The notes beneath the pieces are model-generated. The model ran no database searches. It was not told the DNA's origin and saw only the letters and a list, made by a program, of their open reading frames with translations. The position numbers and the translations under genes were made by a program. A stretch of 64,000 nt of DNA from JACJVV01 sp047602755 (lineage in GTDB: Archaea; Nanobdellota; Nanobdellia; Woesearchaeales; JACJVV01): positions 1 to 64,000 of the forward strand of contig JBLKOM010000004.1 in assembly GCA_047602755.1 (NCBI GenBank), read 5' to 3'. Below are positions 17,824 through 27,363 of the stretch, piece by piece. Position 1 is the stretch's first letter. Every line of letters begins with the position of its first letter.

Positions 17824-18882
17824 TTAAATCGCTTGACCCCAGAAAAAAATTGATCCGGAATCAAAATTCCCAATACATGGCTGAGGAACATCTAATCTAA
17901 ATGTTAAAACAAACTCAGCTCCAGGAGCCAGAACATTTGCAAGATAATATGGACCAAAAGGCACTAATTGCATTATCTCATGGGAATCATAAAATGCTGT
18001 TGGGTTAAATGAAGTTGCTGGATTAATTTGAATATATCCATATGCATCAGCTCTAATATCAGTATTTGTTGAATAAGCTCCATTAAATGCTCTATAAGCC
18101 CAATTACTTAAACTTAAAACATTACTTGTTGGACATAAAGCCCCAGATGAGCTTGAATCATAAAAATCACTTCCGCTAATAAACATATCAAGCATAACAC
18201 CACTACCTGCGTCAGCAAGATTTTCTACTAAAAGTGATTGACTATATACTGTTGAACCAGGTACTACATTATCAAATGCTAAACTACCATCAATACCTAA
18301 ACCAACTACAGGGTTTAAAAACCAATATTCAACATTTGGAGCTATAATCTCATTTCCATTATTATCAGTTACAACAACTTCTAGCCAATACTCACCATAT
18401 GAAGTATTAGATACTGTAAAAATACAATCATAATAAGCAGAAACACCTGAAGAAGCTACAGTATAAGGCTGGCCATTTACTATTGCATTACAAGAAGCAT
18501 CAACTGTCTCACTTGCAGCTAAATATGTAAGACTACAAATTGGTCCTGTTGAAACACTATAACTATTAACAGAATCTAATCGAACAACAACATCCTGTAT
18601 TGCATTAGATATACCATTTGGATGATAAACTAATGTTCTCCAAACAACTTGTTCACCTTCAAACGCATAATTATTCATTCTAGAAATAAGTTCATCACCA
18701 GGAGAAATACGACCTGGAGCAGTATTACCAGCTAAAACAACTCTTCCATCACATTGCCAAACTTCAGGATTAACAGTACCAACATTTACATCAGGAGTAA
18801 TACCTATCCCAAAACTAGAAGCGAATGCAAATGGAACAAAAAAAATACACAAAACTAAACTTAACAAACTAATTTTTTTCAT
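17824..18882 (-). CDS. Secreted protein of unknown function
   Basis: A 352-residue exported protein. A signal peptide is clear (MKKISLLSLVLCIFFVPFAFA). The ATG follows a GAGGTGATG Shine-Dalgarno. The mature chain is rich in Ser, Asn and Gly and alternates strand-like segments (VVWRTLVYHP, YWLEVVVTDNNGNEI, FVLTFRLDVPQPC), resembling beta-sandwich extracellular domains. There are about six cysteines and no C-terminal membrane anchor or sorting motif. I do not recognise the family. It lies alone, upstream of a 294-base gap, and is probably a surface or secreted component. Confidence 0.65.
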   Translation of the reverse strand: MKKISLLSLVLCIFFVPFAFASSFGIGITPDVNVGTVNPEVWQCDGRVVLAGNTAPGRISPGDELISRMNNYAFEGEQVVWRTLVYHPNGISNAIQDVVVRLDSVNSYSVSTGPICSLTYLAASETVDASCNAIVNGQPYTVASSGVSAYYDCIFTVSNTSYGEYWLEVVVTDNNGNEIIAPNVEYWFLNPVVGLGIDGSLAFDNVVPGSTVYSQSLLVENLADAGSGVMLDMFISGSDFYDSSSSGALCPTSNVLSLSNWAYRAFNGAYSTNTDIRADAYGYIQINPATSFNPTAFYDSHEIMQLVPFGPYYLANVLAPGAEFVLTFRLDVPQPCIGNFDSGSIFFWGQAI

Positions 18883-19176
18883 CCATCATCACCTCAAATT
18901 TCATCATTGAATATCTTAATGAGTATTCTTAATATTACAGATATACTAAAAAGTATTCTTATACTGAATTAACACAACCATTCTATTTAAACTTTTATCA
19001 TTACATCAAGTAACTAATCGACACTAATTGGTTACAAATATGTAAAAAACAAAAAAGAAACATAACAGAAAAAATATTTATCTAGATACAAAAATTAATA
19101 AAATAAAAAATAAAGAATAAAACCTATGGAATAAATAATATAATTATTTATAATTAAGTTTAAACAAAAAATAAAA
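18883..19176. other. Intergenic region between divergent genes, with an inverted repeat
   Basis: The 294-base gap separates the secreted-protein gene (minus) and the PRPP-synthetase gene (plus). It holds two near-identical AGTATTCTTA elements (about 18921-18930 and 18952-18961) close to the secreted-protein start, and an inverted repeat GTAACTAAT (19010-19018) / ATTGGTTAC (19027-19035) with one mismatch. It is otherwise A/T rich; no small ORF or RNA gene is evident. These are possible control sites only. Confidence 0.4.
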
Positions 19177-20283
19177 ATGTACAATAATGATTTCTTAAGT
19201 CAGGAAGATTATACAGCTATAAGAAAGTCACAAATTCAAGGACCTAATGGATGGTTATTATTTATTGCTTGTAATTCTGGAATAGATTTAGCAACAAAAG
19301 TAAAAAAAGAATATGAAGAACATCTAAAAAGAAAGAAAAGTGATTTTAAAGAAATACCGTTATTAATAAAAGATGAAAATGGACAATTTATAACTTCAAA
19401 ATTTAATGATGGAGAAACAAGACCAAGACTTCCTGCACATGTCGCTGGTGCAAATGCCTATGTTTTTTCTAACCTTAGCTCATTAAATACAAATAGCGAT
19501 GTAAATGATAATATCCATCAACTATTACAAATGATGTGGACATTAAAAGGACAAAGAACACATAACATTACAGCAGTTACACCATATTTACCATATTCTA
19601 GACAAGATAAACCTTCATTTGGAAAACGTGAAGCTTCACTATCAAATCATTTAGCAAAAATAATGATTGCATCTGGAATGAATAACTTAATAACATATCA
19701 TTTACATACAGAGGCAATAAAAGGTTTTTATGAACCGCATGGAATTGTTGCATTATCAGGCTTAGACTTATTCTGGGACATATTTAAAGAAATGAAAGGA
19801 GATAAAAAAACAGTATGTGTTTCAACTGATGCTGGTGGCGCAAAATATAATATAGCATATGCTACAAAATTAAGTCTAGACTATGCAATTATGAACAAAT
19901 TCAGACCAAGAGATCAACATGCAGACGTATTAGGTATAGTTGGCTCATTAAATGGTAAAACAACTGCAATAATTACTGATGATGAAACAGTAAGTGCAAA
20001 ATCAGCAGTTAATGCAATTGAAGTATTAAATCAAAAATATGGAATAGAACAAACATATCTTGCAATTAGTCACAATAAAATTGGATCAGAAGGAAAAGAC
20101 AGACTAATAAATGCTTATAAACATCACGGATTAAAAGAATTTCATGTTACTGATTCAATCCCCCAAACAGAAGAAGTCACATCATTACCATTCATAAAAG
20201 TTCATCCATTAGCAAATATATTAGCCTGCACTATAAACAGAATGCATTATAATCAATCAATAAGCAAAATATTCCATAGATAA
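19177..20283 (+). CDS. Ribose-phosphate pyrophosphokinase homologue (PRPP synthetase)
   Basis: A 368-residue protein aligning with PRPP synthetases over its length: KFNDGETRPRLP (flag-region start), ITAVTPYLPYSRQDKPSFGKREASLSNHLAK (catalytic flexible loop with Arg/Lys), YHLHTEAIKGFY, STDAGGAKYNIAYAT (ribose-phosphate region), and VTDSIPQTEEVTSLP. These enzymes make PRPP from ribose 5-phosphate and ATP. Two oddities: a longer N-terminus with a ~20-residue insertion, and the PRPP-binding loop, normally DDxxxTGGT, reads DDETVSAKS here. It may be an altered or specialised enzyme. Confidence 0.8.
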   Translation: MYNNDFLSQEDYTAIRKSQIQGPNGWLLFIACNSGIDLATKVKKEYEEHLKRKKSDFKEIPLLIKDENGQFITSKFNDGETRPRLPAHVAGANAYVFSNLSSLNTNSDVNDNIHQLLQMMWTLKGQRTHNITAVTPYLPYSRQDKPSFGKREASLSNHLAKIMIASGMNNLITYHLHTEAIKGFYEPHGIVALSGLDLFWDIFKEMKGDKKTVCVSTDAGGAKYNIAYATKLSLDYAIMNKFRPRDQHADVLGIVGSLNGKTTAIITDDETVSAKSAVNAIEVLNQKYGIEQTYLAISHNKIGSEGKDRLINAYKHHGLKEFHVTDSIPQTEEVTSLPFIKVHPLANILACTINRMHYNQSISKIFHR

Positions 20284-20322
20284 ATTAATAAAAAAGTAGA
20301 AACAAAAAAATAAATTACAAAA

Positions 20323-20562
20323 TCATTCTTCTTTTCTAATAAAATCTGGTTCTGCTGTTTTCCAAGCAATTACAAATAATAATATTGTAAGCAAAGATAC
20401 ATTAAAGAAATAATCCCAAGGTAAATTATCCATGTTATCACTATATGAAAAAATAATTAAGACTAATCCTAAAATATATAAAATAATAACGGTCCATCCT
20501 TCAATACCAGTTGGAGTCCAACCCCAACCTATTTTTCTTGTACTAAACCAATATCTTTGCAT
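20323..20562 (-). CDS. Small membrane protein, two predicted helices
   Basis: A 79-residue protein with a polar, tryptophan-rich N-terminus (YWFSTRKIGWGWTPTG) and two hydrophobic segments at about 22-40 and 52-66, ending in a charged tail. No family recognised. It follows the cysteine-cluster gene by nine bases on the same strand and converges with the PRPP-synthetase gene. Confidence 0.5.
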   Translation of the reverse strand: MQRYWFSTRKIGWGWTPTGIEGWTVIILYILGLVLIIFSYSDNMDNLPWDYFFNVSLLTILLFVIAWKTAEPDFIRKEE

Positions 20563-20571
20563 TTTCTTAAT

Positions 20572-21096
20572 CTAAAATTTAATATTATTTAAATTATACA
20601 TATTCTTAATCACTGATAAACGTTTCTTAGATATCAATTTCTCAGGTTCTCCACCAGGTAAAGTTTTACCGCCTGATTTAAGATATAATAGATAATCTTT
20701 AACACTTTGATCATTATTTAAATCCAAAACATAATTTAACATAAACCAAATCGTTAACTTTTCACCATACTCTTTGCAAGGCATTGCAACTTTACACTCT
20801 AATGGCTTAACAGGGTGGATTGAACATTTCTCATTTTTAAAAAATATGCATTTACCATAAGGCTTATTTTTACACAAAATTTTTGGTCTCCACATCCATT
20901 TATTCAAAATCTTATGCTTTTCAAGATAATCTTTTTTCAAATTTTCAATACTAACATTAAGAAAACTAGCAATTTTAGGAATATCATCTTCAATAAGCCA
21001 ACCTGAACCCATTTTACATCCATGATTACAACTTCCACAACTACACGGATTTGATAAACTAAGTACTTTTTTCAAAGAATCATTTTTTGATAACAT
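20572..21096 (-). CDS. YkgJ-type cysteine-cluster protein
   Basis: A 174-residue soluble protein. The N-terminus carries a dense cluster CSCGSCNHGCKMGSGW (residues ~18-33). A second set is CIFF...CSIHPVKPLECKVAMPC around residues 93-117, the usual CxxY/F...CxxHxxRPxxC pattern of the zinc- or iron-chelating YkgJ (UPF0153) family. Metal or Fe-S binding is predicted; the biochemical role is not established for most members. It starts close to the ATP-grasp gene, which is divergent. Confidence 0.75.
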   Translation of the reverse strand: MLSKNDSLKKVLSLSNPCSCGSCNHGCKMGSGWLIEDDIPKIASFLNVSIENLKKDYLEKHKILNKWMWRPKILCKNKPYGKCIFFKNEKCSIHPVKPLECKVAMPCKEYGEKLTIWFMLNYVLDLNNDQSVKDYLLYLKSGGKTLPGGEPEKLISKKRLSVIKNMYNLNNIKF

Positions 21097-21168
21097 AAGA
21101 AACTAAAGAGAACACACATATTAATAGCTTTCTAAATGTATTTAAACAAAAGAATAACTTCATTAACA

Positions 21169-22341
21169 ATGACCCCAAGAAAAAACATAAATGATGATGA
21201 AGCAATAGGTCTATTATGTAATGAATCTATTACTGGACTTGAAGATTATCAAAAAAGATCTGAACTTTCACTAAGACATGACATCACTCTGTTATACATT
21301 GAACGAAATGAAGAAAATCTTAATAGAATAGTTAATGGTGAGAAAATACTATGCAGACATTGGGATGGAAATTCAATGATTGAAGGAATAGCAAAGATTC
21401 CAAGTGTAATTTATGATAGAGTTGATGTAAGATCAAGAAAAAGAAAGTTAACAGATGCTATAATTAAAGCATTAGAAGAAAGAGATGCTGATTTTGTAAA
21501 TCCACTAAAATTCAGATTAATGGCAGCAGATAAATGGAAACAATATCAATTTTTTAAAGCATCTGGAATAGAACTCCCAGAAACACAAGAGTATTCTGAA
21601 GATAGTATTGATGATTTACTAAATAAATATGACACAGTGTTTATAAAAAAGAAACGTGCATCTGGTGGAAAAAGTCAATATGTCATAAAACAAATAAGTG
21701 GTAATCTTTATACAGTACAATCCTCAACAACAAATGAAAGATTTACAATCAAAGGATTAAGAAAAGTAATTGATTATTTAGATCATAAAAAGATCACAGA
21801 AAGAACATATATTGCACAACAAGGCCTAAATATCGATTTACATGAAGGATGTGTTTATGATTTTAGAGTTTTATATCACAGAGGACCAATTGGAAAACTT
21901 TCTCTAACAGCAATTTATATGAGAATAGGAATTCCTGAATCACAACAAGCAAATGTTTCAAAAGGTGGTCAATTTCATGACCCTATTGTAGTTTATGAAG
22001 AACCAAGTGAATTATTAATTCCATTAATTGAAAGATCTAATAAAATAATGGATATACTTAACAATAAATTTATTGTTGGAGAAATTGGATTAGATTTTTT
22101 ACCTATAGATGAGGGTCATAATTTTATGCTATGTGAAGTTAATTCTAAACCAGGAAGTAAAGCAATTGAAGAATTATGCAGATGGAATCCATCAGATGAT
22201 ATGCATCAAAAAAACGGTATAACACCTTATCAGTATACAAATGAAGATCGTGAAAGATGGGGAAAAATAAGAAGAGAATTTAGAGTTAAACCTATAAGAT
22301 ACGGACAATGGCTTCATCAAACAAATAATCTAATTGAATAA
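21169..22341 (+). CDS. ATP-grasp ligase of unknown substrate
   Basis: A 390-residue protein with an ATP-grasp core: AADKWKQYQFFKASGIELPET (N-lobe entry), VFIKKKRASGGKSQYVIKQ (nucleotide-binding loop), YIAQQGLNIDLHEGCVYDFRVLYH, and VGEIGLDFLP...LCEVNSKPGSKA (metal-binding Glu/Asn). These resemble the RimK/YheC-type ligases that join a carboxylate to an amine or thiol. The frame opens at 21136, but TATTTAAAC at 21139-21147 falls there and the leaderless ATG at 21169 is about 26 bases downstream. The substrate cannot be inferred. Followed by a small gene at 22391. Confidence 0.75.
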   Translation: MTPRKNINDDEAIGLLCNESITGLEDYQKRSELSLRHDITLLYIERNEENLNRIVNGEKILCRHWDGNSMIEGIAKIPSVIYDRVDVRSRKRKLTDAIIKALEERDADFVNPLKFRLMAADKWKQYQFFKASGIELPETQEYSEDSIDDLLNKYDTVFIKKKRASGGKSQYVIKQISGNLYTVQSSTTNERFTIKGLRKVIDYLDHKKITERTYIAQQGLNIDLHEGCVYDFRVLYHRGPIGKLSLTAIYMRIGIPESQQANVSKGGQFHDPIVVYEEPSELLIPLIERSNKIMDILNNKFIVGEIGLDFLPIDEGHNFMLCEVNSKPGSKAIEELCRWNPSDDMHQKNGITPYQYTNEDRERWGKIRREFRVKPIRYGQWLHQTNNLIE

Positions 22342-22390
22342 ATAATAGTAACCAATAAAAATAAAACACAAATTCTAAATATGAAGCAAT

Positions 22391-22717
22391 ATGCAATATA
22401 TAGTAAGAACTATTGATGACTTTATATCACTAGGGATACCTGCAAAAGAATATAAAACTCTAATAAGACATGTTCCATATAAGAATATTCAATACACAAT
22501 CCAAATAATTGATAGCAATAATCCAGAAAAAACTGCAATTCTTGAACCCTCAATTTTATATGATACACACCAAGATGCAATTAAAGGATTAGAAAATCTT
22601 GCATTACAATTAAGTATAAAATTAGGTTATAATATTACAGTTGATGATAAAAAATATTATCCAACAAGAAAAAATACAACTGCAGATCAAAAATTAGTTG
22701 GATACCATAAAATATAA
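22391..22717 (+). CDS. Small protein of unknown function
   Basis: A 108-residue soluble protein. Strand/helix alternation is seen (YTIQIIDSNN, QDAIKGLENLALQLSIKL) without a recognised motif. It starts 49 bases after the ATP-grasp gene on the same strand and may be co-transcribed. No clear Shine-Dalgarno is present. Unknown function. Confidence 0.45.
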   Translation: MQYIVRTIDDFISLGIPAKEYKTLIRHVPYKNIQYTIQIIDSNNPEKTAILEPSILYDTHQDAIKGLENLALQLSIKLGYNITVDDKKYYPTRKNTTADQKLVGYHKI

Positions 22718-22756
22718 TTAAAAAATGTTTTAAACTTCTTTTCTTTAACACATAAT

Positions 22757-23575
22757 ATGGACATAGCAATAATAATAACAACACCAGATTATGCTGGGAT
22801 TAACATAGAAGAACATCTACTTTTACATAATTTTACCAAAACAGGAAATATATTTGAGAATAATGAAATCTACAACTTTAAAAACAAAATTAATAATATA
22901 ACTATTTATACAACCGATAAAAGATGTATTTACTGCGAAAATATAGATAAAGAAATAAATGCAGATATATTTATCTTTCCTACTACACACAGAAGTTCCT
23001 CAGGAACACATTCACTTTCTTGTCATACTCAAGGAAATTGGGGCAAAGCAGATTTAGGAGGAAGTCCAAACAATTTAGGGATATGTCCTGCAATTTTAAT
23101 TAAAGAAATTTTCAAAGAATTAAATAAAAAAGGAAGTGAATTAGATGAAGAAATAACTATGGAAGCAACACATCATGGCCCTGATATTGATAAACCTGTT
23201 ATATTCTGTGAAATTGGAAGTGATGAATCACAATGGAAAAGAAAAGATCTTGGAAAATTATGGGCTGATATAATTATGGAAGTTTTAAACAAACCCTTAC
23301 CAGAACTAGAAACAGCAATAGGGATTGGTGGATCACACTATTGTACTAATTTTAATAGAATACAACTTAAAAACAATATTGCTATAGGTCATATTTGTCC
23401 AAAATATGCACTAGAATATCTAAATGAAGAAATGATAATACAAGCGATTAATAAAACAATTCCAAAACCAAAAATAGCAATCCTAGATTGGAAAGGAATC
23501 GGAGAAAGAAAACAAGAAATAATCTCAATCCTTAATAAATTAAATATTAAAATAAAAAGAACAAAAGATTTCTAA
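22757..23575 (+). CDS. dtdA: D-aminoacyl-tRNA deacylase, GEK1/DTD2 type
   Basis: A 272-residue protein of the archaeal/plant DTD2 (GEK1) family, a metal-dependent enzyme that removes D-amino acids mischarged on tRNA. Seen: FPTTHRSSSGTHSLSCHTQGNWG, the GGSPNNLG motif, the MEATHHGPDIDKPVIFCEIGSDESQW stretch (His/Glu metal region), and the GIGGSHYCTNF and IGHICPKYAL signatures. Length is usual. The start ATG follows a TTTAAAC element. Monocistronic. Confident family call, function by family. Confidence 0.92.
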   Translation: MDIAIIITTPDYAGINIEEHLLLHNFTKTGNIFENNEIYNFKNKINNITIYTTDKRCIYCENIDKEINADIFIFPTTHRSSSGTHSLSCHTQGNWGKADLGGSPNNLGICPAILIKEIFKELNKKGSELDEEITMEATHHGPDIDKPVIFCEIGSDESQWKRKDLGKLWADIIMEVLNKPLPELETAIGIGGSHYCTNFNRIQLKNNIAIGHICPKYALEYLNEEMIIQAINKTIPKPKIAILDWKGIGERKQEIISILNKLNIKIKRTKDF

Positions 23576-23635
23576 TTATTATAATATTATTATAGACTAA
23601 AAATATCAAACAAATAATAAAATCAAAAAAATATC

Positions 23636-24580
23636 TTACTTCTGTTTAATAGAATTAGAATAAAAGTCAAATGTTTTATATAACTCAGTATAAATCTCAT
23701 TAAGACGTTTACGAATAGGAGTAGTTACTTGAATTGTTCGAATACTTCTTAAAAAAAGTCGCAACGCTCGAACAAATCTAATTATTTTACTCGATAATTT
23801 TTTAAGATGTTTTTGTTGCTTTTTTATCATTCTTTCAATCTTCTTTGTATCAGTTTTATTTACTTTTTCTAATATTAAAGATGCCTCAGATATTGAATCC
23901 TTTAAATGAGATAATATATCATCAATCAAAAACATTTGATGCTTAAAAAAACCATCTGCTTCACGCTCAGTAATACGACTATAACTTACATTTTCCCATT
24001 TAAGTTTTTCTGGGTCCAATGAACCTGTTACCTCCACCCTACCCGTAGAAGTTTTTTTTGAATTGACTGTTTCAGGTAAATGTTGCATTATATCATTAAT
24101 CAATTTTTTAGCATGGATCAATGCATCTTCTAATTTATGTTCCTGACTTATTTTTTTATTCTCATAATCTATAATTTCCTTAATCTTTGCTAACAATTCA
24201 TCATGTTTCCTTCTACTACGTTCTAATTCCTTTTCATGTTCACGCAAATAATCTTTTCTTGCAGATTCAACTACTCTTCGCATTTGAGAAAATATTTTAA
24301 CTTGCTCTTCATAAGAAATAAATTTATCACCCTTATACAAACGTTGATTAACAAATTTCTTACCTTGGTATTCCTCGGCATTATTTGTGTTTAAAGTTGC
24401 AATATCTCCATGAATTTTAATAAAAGTATTTATTATTTGAATTGAGTGAGCTTTATCAAGTCCACCAAAATTTAATATAGAATTTTTATCAGCATTAATA
24501 GAAAATCGCTCTTTCTTAAAAAATTCAATTAGCGCTTTTCTATCACAAGGTAACTTTAACAATATTTCTTGATGTGGCAT
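23636..24580 (-). CDS. Coiled-coil protein of unknown function
   Basis: A 314-residue soluble protein, mostly charged helix. The N-terminal ~90 residues look globular (MPHQEILLKLPCDRKALIEFF, NFGGLDKAHSIQIINTF). From about residue 95 on it is coiled-coil-like (KDYLREHEKELERSRRKH, KKISQEHKLEDALIHAKKL) and ends in a basic region (KKQQKHLKKLSSK, RALRLFLRSIR). No catalytic motif or membrane span. I do not recognise the family; it may be lineage specific. Separate from neighbours, upstream of the suf genes. Confidence 0.5.
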   Translation of the reverse strand: MPHQEILLKLPCDRKALIEFFKKERFSINADKNSILNFGGLDKAHSIQIINTFIKIHGDIATLNTNNAEEYQGKKFVNQRLYKGDKFISYEEQVKIFSQMRRVVESARKDYLREHEKELERSRRKHDELLAKIKEIIDYENKKISQEHKLEDALIHAKKLINDIMQHLPETVNSKKTSTGRVEVTGSLDPEKLKWENVSYSRITEREADGFFKHQMFLIDDILSHLKDSISEASLILEKVNKTDTKKIERMIKKQQKHLKKLSSKIIRFVRALRLFLRSIRTIQVTTPIRKRLNEIYTELYKTFDFYSNSIKQK

Positions 24581-24708
24581 AATAAATAAATTAAATAATT
24601 AATTTATTAATATTTCCCTTAAAAACACAATAATAATTCGATTAAATTAAATTTACTATAAGCTCTAAAATTACTAAATGGTATAAAGTTACTATAAAGT
24701 ATTCTTAT

Positions 24709-25440
24709 TTACTGCTTTTCAATCCATCCATAACCTTTCTCTTCAAGCTGATCAACAAGTTCTCCACCACCTTCAAGAGCAATTTTACCATCAATTAAGA
24801 TATAAAGCTTATCAGGTTTGATAAGTTCAAGAATTCTTTTATAATGAGTTATTATCAAAATACTTTTCTCAGGTTTCATGTAAGCATTTACACCTTCTGA
24901 GACCACACGTAATGCATCAATATCAAGACCTGAATCTGTTTCATCAAGTATTGCAACATTTGGATCAAGCATTAATAATTGTAATATTTCTGTACGCTTC
25001 TTTTCACCACCAGAAAAACCATCGTTAAGGTATCGTAATATGAATTTTTCATTCATTTTCAAAAGTGCCATCTTCTCTTGTAATAATTTCTTAAACTCTA
25101 GAAAAGGCATAGGACTACCTTTAATGTTAGCCAAAGCAGTTTTCATTACATTAGCAATTGTAACACCAGGAATTTCTGCAGGATATTGAAAAGAAAGAAA
25201 CAAACCTTTTTTAGCTCTTTCATCAGGTGATAATTCAGTAATATCTTCACCATTAAGTATAATATTTCCTTTTGTTACATTATATTTTGGATGACCCATT
25301 ATAGTATTTGCAAGAGTACTTTTTCCAGATCCGTTTGGACCCATCAAAGCAGTAATTTTCCCTTCGACAAATTTTAAATTTACTCCTTTCAAAATAGGTT
25401 GACCCTCAACTTCAACATGTAAATCTTTTATTTCTAACAT
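24709..25440 (-). CDS. sufC: SUF system ATPase
   Basis: A 243-residue ABC-type ATPase that works with SufB and SufD in cytoplasmic Fe-S cluster assembly. Walker A GPNGSGKST, the Q-loop, signature SGGEKKR, and Walker B VAILDETDSGLDIDAL are all present, with the SufC-type LNDGFSGGEKKR. The frame opens nine bases earlier at a GTG (25449), but ATG 25440 is preceded by AGGTGG and is chosen. Last gene of the suf operon, 86 bases after sufU. Confidence 0.95.
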   Translation of the reverse strand: MLEIKDLHVEVEGQPILKGVNLKFVEGKITALMGPNGSGKSTLANTIMGHPKYNVTKGNIILNGEDITELSPDERAKKGLFLSFQYPAEIPGVTIANVMKTALANIKGSPMPFLEFKKLLQEKMALLKMNEKFILRYLNDGFSGGEKKRTEILQLLMLDPNVAILDETDSGLDIDALRVVSEGVNAYMKPEKSILIITHYKRILELIKPDKLYILIDGKIALEGGGELVDQLEEKGYGWIEKQ

Positions 25441-25526
25441 TTTTTCCACCTAATTAATATTTATTTAACAATTTTTATTTCATAATTGTTTATTATTTAC
25501 ACTAATTTTTTATTTATCATAATTAC

Positions 25527-25913
25527 TTATTTATTATTATCTTTAAAACTATTCTGTAAAGACTCATATGAAAGTAACGCACACTTCAATCTTCCAGGAC
25601 TAATTGGAATCATAAGCATATTAAGCATATCTTGTGATGACATTTTTTTAACTTCTTCAACTTTTTTTCCTTTTATCTCATCAGTTAATAATGATGCAGC
25701 TGCCATATGAATTGCACAACCTTTTCCATTAAATTTAACATCTTCCACAACCTCATTTTTAATTATTAATTGCATAGTAATCTCATCTCCGCATAAAGGA
25801 TTATGACCTACATGCTTATGAGTTGGATTATCAATTACTCCAAAATTATGAGGATGCTTATATAAATCTAAAATATGTTCTTTATACATTTCTTCAGCAA
25901 ATGATCTATCCAT
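25527..25913 (-). CDS. sufU: Fe-S scaffold / sulfur acceptor, IscU/SufU family
   Basis: A 128-residue IscU-like protein that accepts sulfur from SufS or assembles clusters. Three conserved cysteines are seen: NPLCGDE (about residue 41), GKGCAIH (about 66) and GRLKCALL (about 112), each in the standard context. It overlaps the end of sufS by eight bases, with GAGGT ahead of its ATG. Confidence 0.9.
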   Translation of the reverse strand: MDRSFAEEMYKEHILDLYKHPHNFGVIDNPTHKHVGHNPLCGDEITMQLIIKNEVVEDVKFNGKGCAIHMAAASLLTDEIKGKKVEEVKKMSSQDMLNMLMIPISPGRLKCALLSYESLQNSFKDNNK

Positions 25914-27072
25914 TGAAAACCTCTTGAACTTTTTTTACACCTTTTACCAATTCATCAACATCTTCTTTTGTGTTATATATACTAAAACTTGCTCTAACAG
26001 TACCTACAACACCTAATTTATTCATCAAAGGCATTGCACAATGGTGACCACCTCTAACACATATATCTTTGTCACCTAAAATTGAACCAATATCATGAGG
26101 ATGTATTCCATCTAAAGTAAATGATATTATTGGTGCACCTTTTCCTTCATGATAAATTTTTATCCCTTCAATCTTATTTAATTCTAATAAAGCATAATTT
26201 AATAATTCATCATCATGCGTTTTAATATTATCAATTCCAATTTGCATAATATATTTTAAAGCTGTAGAAAAACCTATAGCACCAGAAACATTTTGTGTAC
26301 CTGCTTCAAATCTGTCAGGAACTTTTGCCCAAGTAGCCTTTGAAAATGTTACAGTTTCAATCATATCTCCACCAAACAAAAGTGGAGGCACTTTTTCTAT
26401 TAATTCACTTTTAACATACAATGCCCCAATACCCATTGGACCAAATGCTTTATGCGCAGAACATGCAAAAAAATCACAATTTATTTTTTTAACATCTACT
26501 TTTGCATGTACTAAACTTTGAGTCCCATCAATACAAACCAATGAACCTTTTGAATGTGCAATTTTAGCTAAGCGCTCAACATCAATAATTGTACCAAAAA
26601 CATTTGAAATAAATGTTGTAGAAACAATTGCTGTTTTTTCTGTTATTAATTTTTCTGCTTCATCATAATCTAAATCATATCCTTTAAGAGGAATATATTT
26701 TATGGTAAATCCTTTTTGTAAAAGCCAAGGTACAATATTTGCATGATGTTCTAATTCAGAAAGTACAATTTCTCGTCTATCAGACAATACAGAAATGCCA
26801 TTTGCAACAATATTTAGTGCTTCAGTAGCATTTTTCGTGAAAATAATTTCATCAGCTGATGCACCAATAAAATCTGCAACAACCTTTTTTGAATCATCAT
26901 ATAATTGAGTTGCATCTGCACTCAATTTATACAATCCTCGATGAATATTAGCATTATTTTTTTCATAAAAATCTTTTATTGAATCAATCACTACTTGAGG
27001 CTTTTGTGTAGTTGCTGCACTATCTAAATAAACTATATTACTATTATTTAATAATGGAAATTCTTTTTTCAT
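25906..27072 (-). CDS. sufS: Cysteine desulfurase, SufS type
   Basis: A 388-residue PLP enzyme providing sulfur from cysteine. Seen: YLDSAATTQKP, the ATEALN motif, HHANIVPW, DGTQSLVH, PLP-lysine motif CSAHKAFGPMGIGALY (about residue 216), and active cysteine in VRGGHHCAMPLM (about residue 350). This is the group II (SufS/CsdA) pattern. It overlaps the sufT stop by the ATGA arrangement. Confidence 0.95.
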   Translation of the reverse strand: MKKEFPLLNNSNIVYLDSAATTQKPQVVIDSIKDFYEKNNANIHRGLYKLSADATQLYDDSKKVVADFIGASADEIIFTKNATEALNIVANGISVLSDRREIVLSELEHHANIVPWLLQKGFTIKYIPLKGYDLDYDEAEKLITEKTAIVSTTFISNVFGTIIDVERLAKIAHSKGSLVCIDGTQSLVHAKVDVKKINCDFFACSAHKAFGPMGIGALYVKSELIEKVPPLLFGGDMIETVTFSKATWAKVPDRFEAGTQNVSGAIGFSTALKYIMQIGIDNIKTHDDELLNYALLELNKIEGIKIYHEGKGAPIISFTLDGIHPHDIGSILGDKDICVRGGHHCAMPLMNKLGVVGTVRASFSIYNTKEDVDELVKGVKKVQEVFNG

Positions 27073-27359
27073 GATAAACCTAACATCATTTTAACATCAT
27101 CACTTGGTTTCCACACAGGATCAAATGTTAATTCTACATCAACATCATCAAAACCAATTTCTTCAAGTCCTACTTTTATTTGACCAATTATTACAGGACC
27201 AAAAGGACACATAGGTGAAGTTAATGTCATTAATACTTTAACAGTATTGTCATCATTTATTGTAATATCATAAATTAATCCAAGAGTCCAAATATCTAAT
27301 TCAATTTCTGGGTCAATAATTTTTGATAATACTTCAACAACTTCTTCTTTTGTTTTCAT
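27069..27359 (-). CDS. sufT: SufT/MIP18-type DUF59 protein
   Basis: A 96-residue DUF59-family protein helping Fe-S cluster maturation or delivery. Motifs: DPEIELDIWTLGLIYDI, LTSPMCPFGPVIIGQ (with the conserved TSPxCP cysteine), and the closing LTFDPVWKPSDDVK. Starts at ATG 27359, or at an in-frame ATG at 27374 overlapping sufD; the former avoids the overlap and is kept with moderate certainty. Member of the suf operon. Confidence 0.88.
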   Translation of the reverse strand: MKTKEEVVEVLSKIIDPEIELDIWTLGLIYDITINDDNTVKVLMTLTSPMCPFGPVIIGQIKVGLEEIGFDDVDVELTFDPVWKPSDDVKMMLGLS

Positions 27360-27363
27360 TTTT

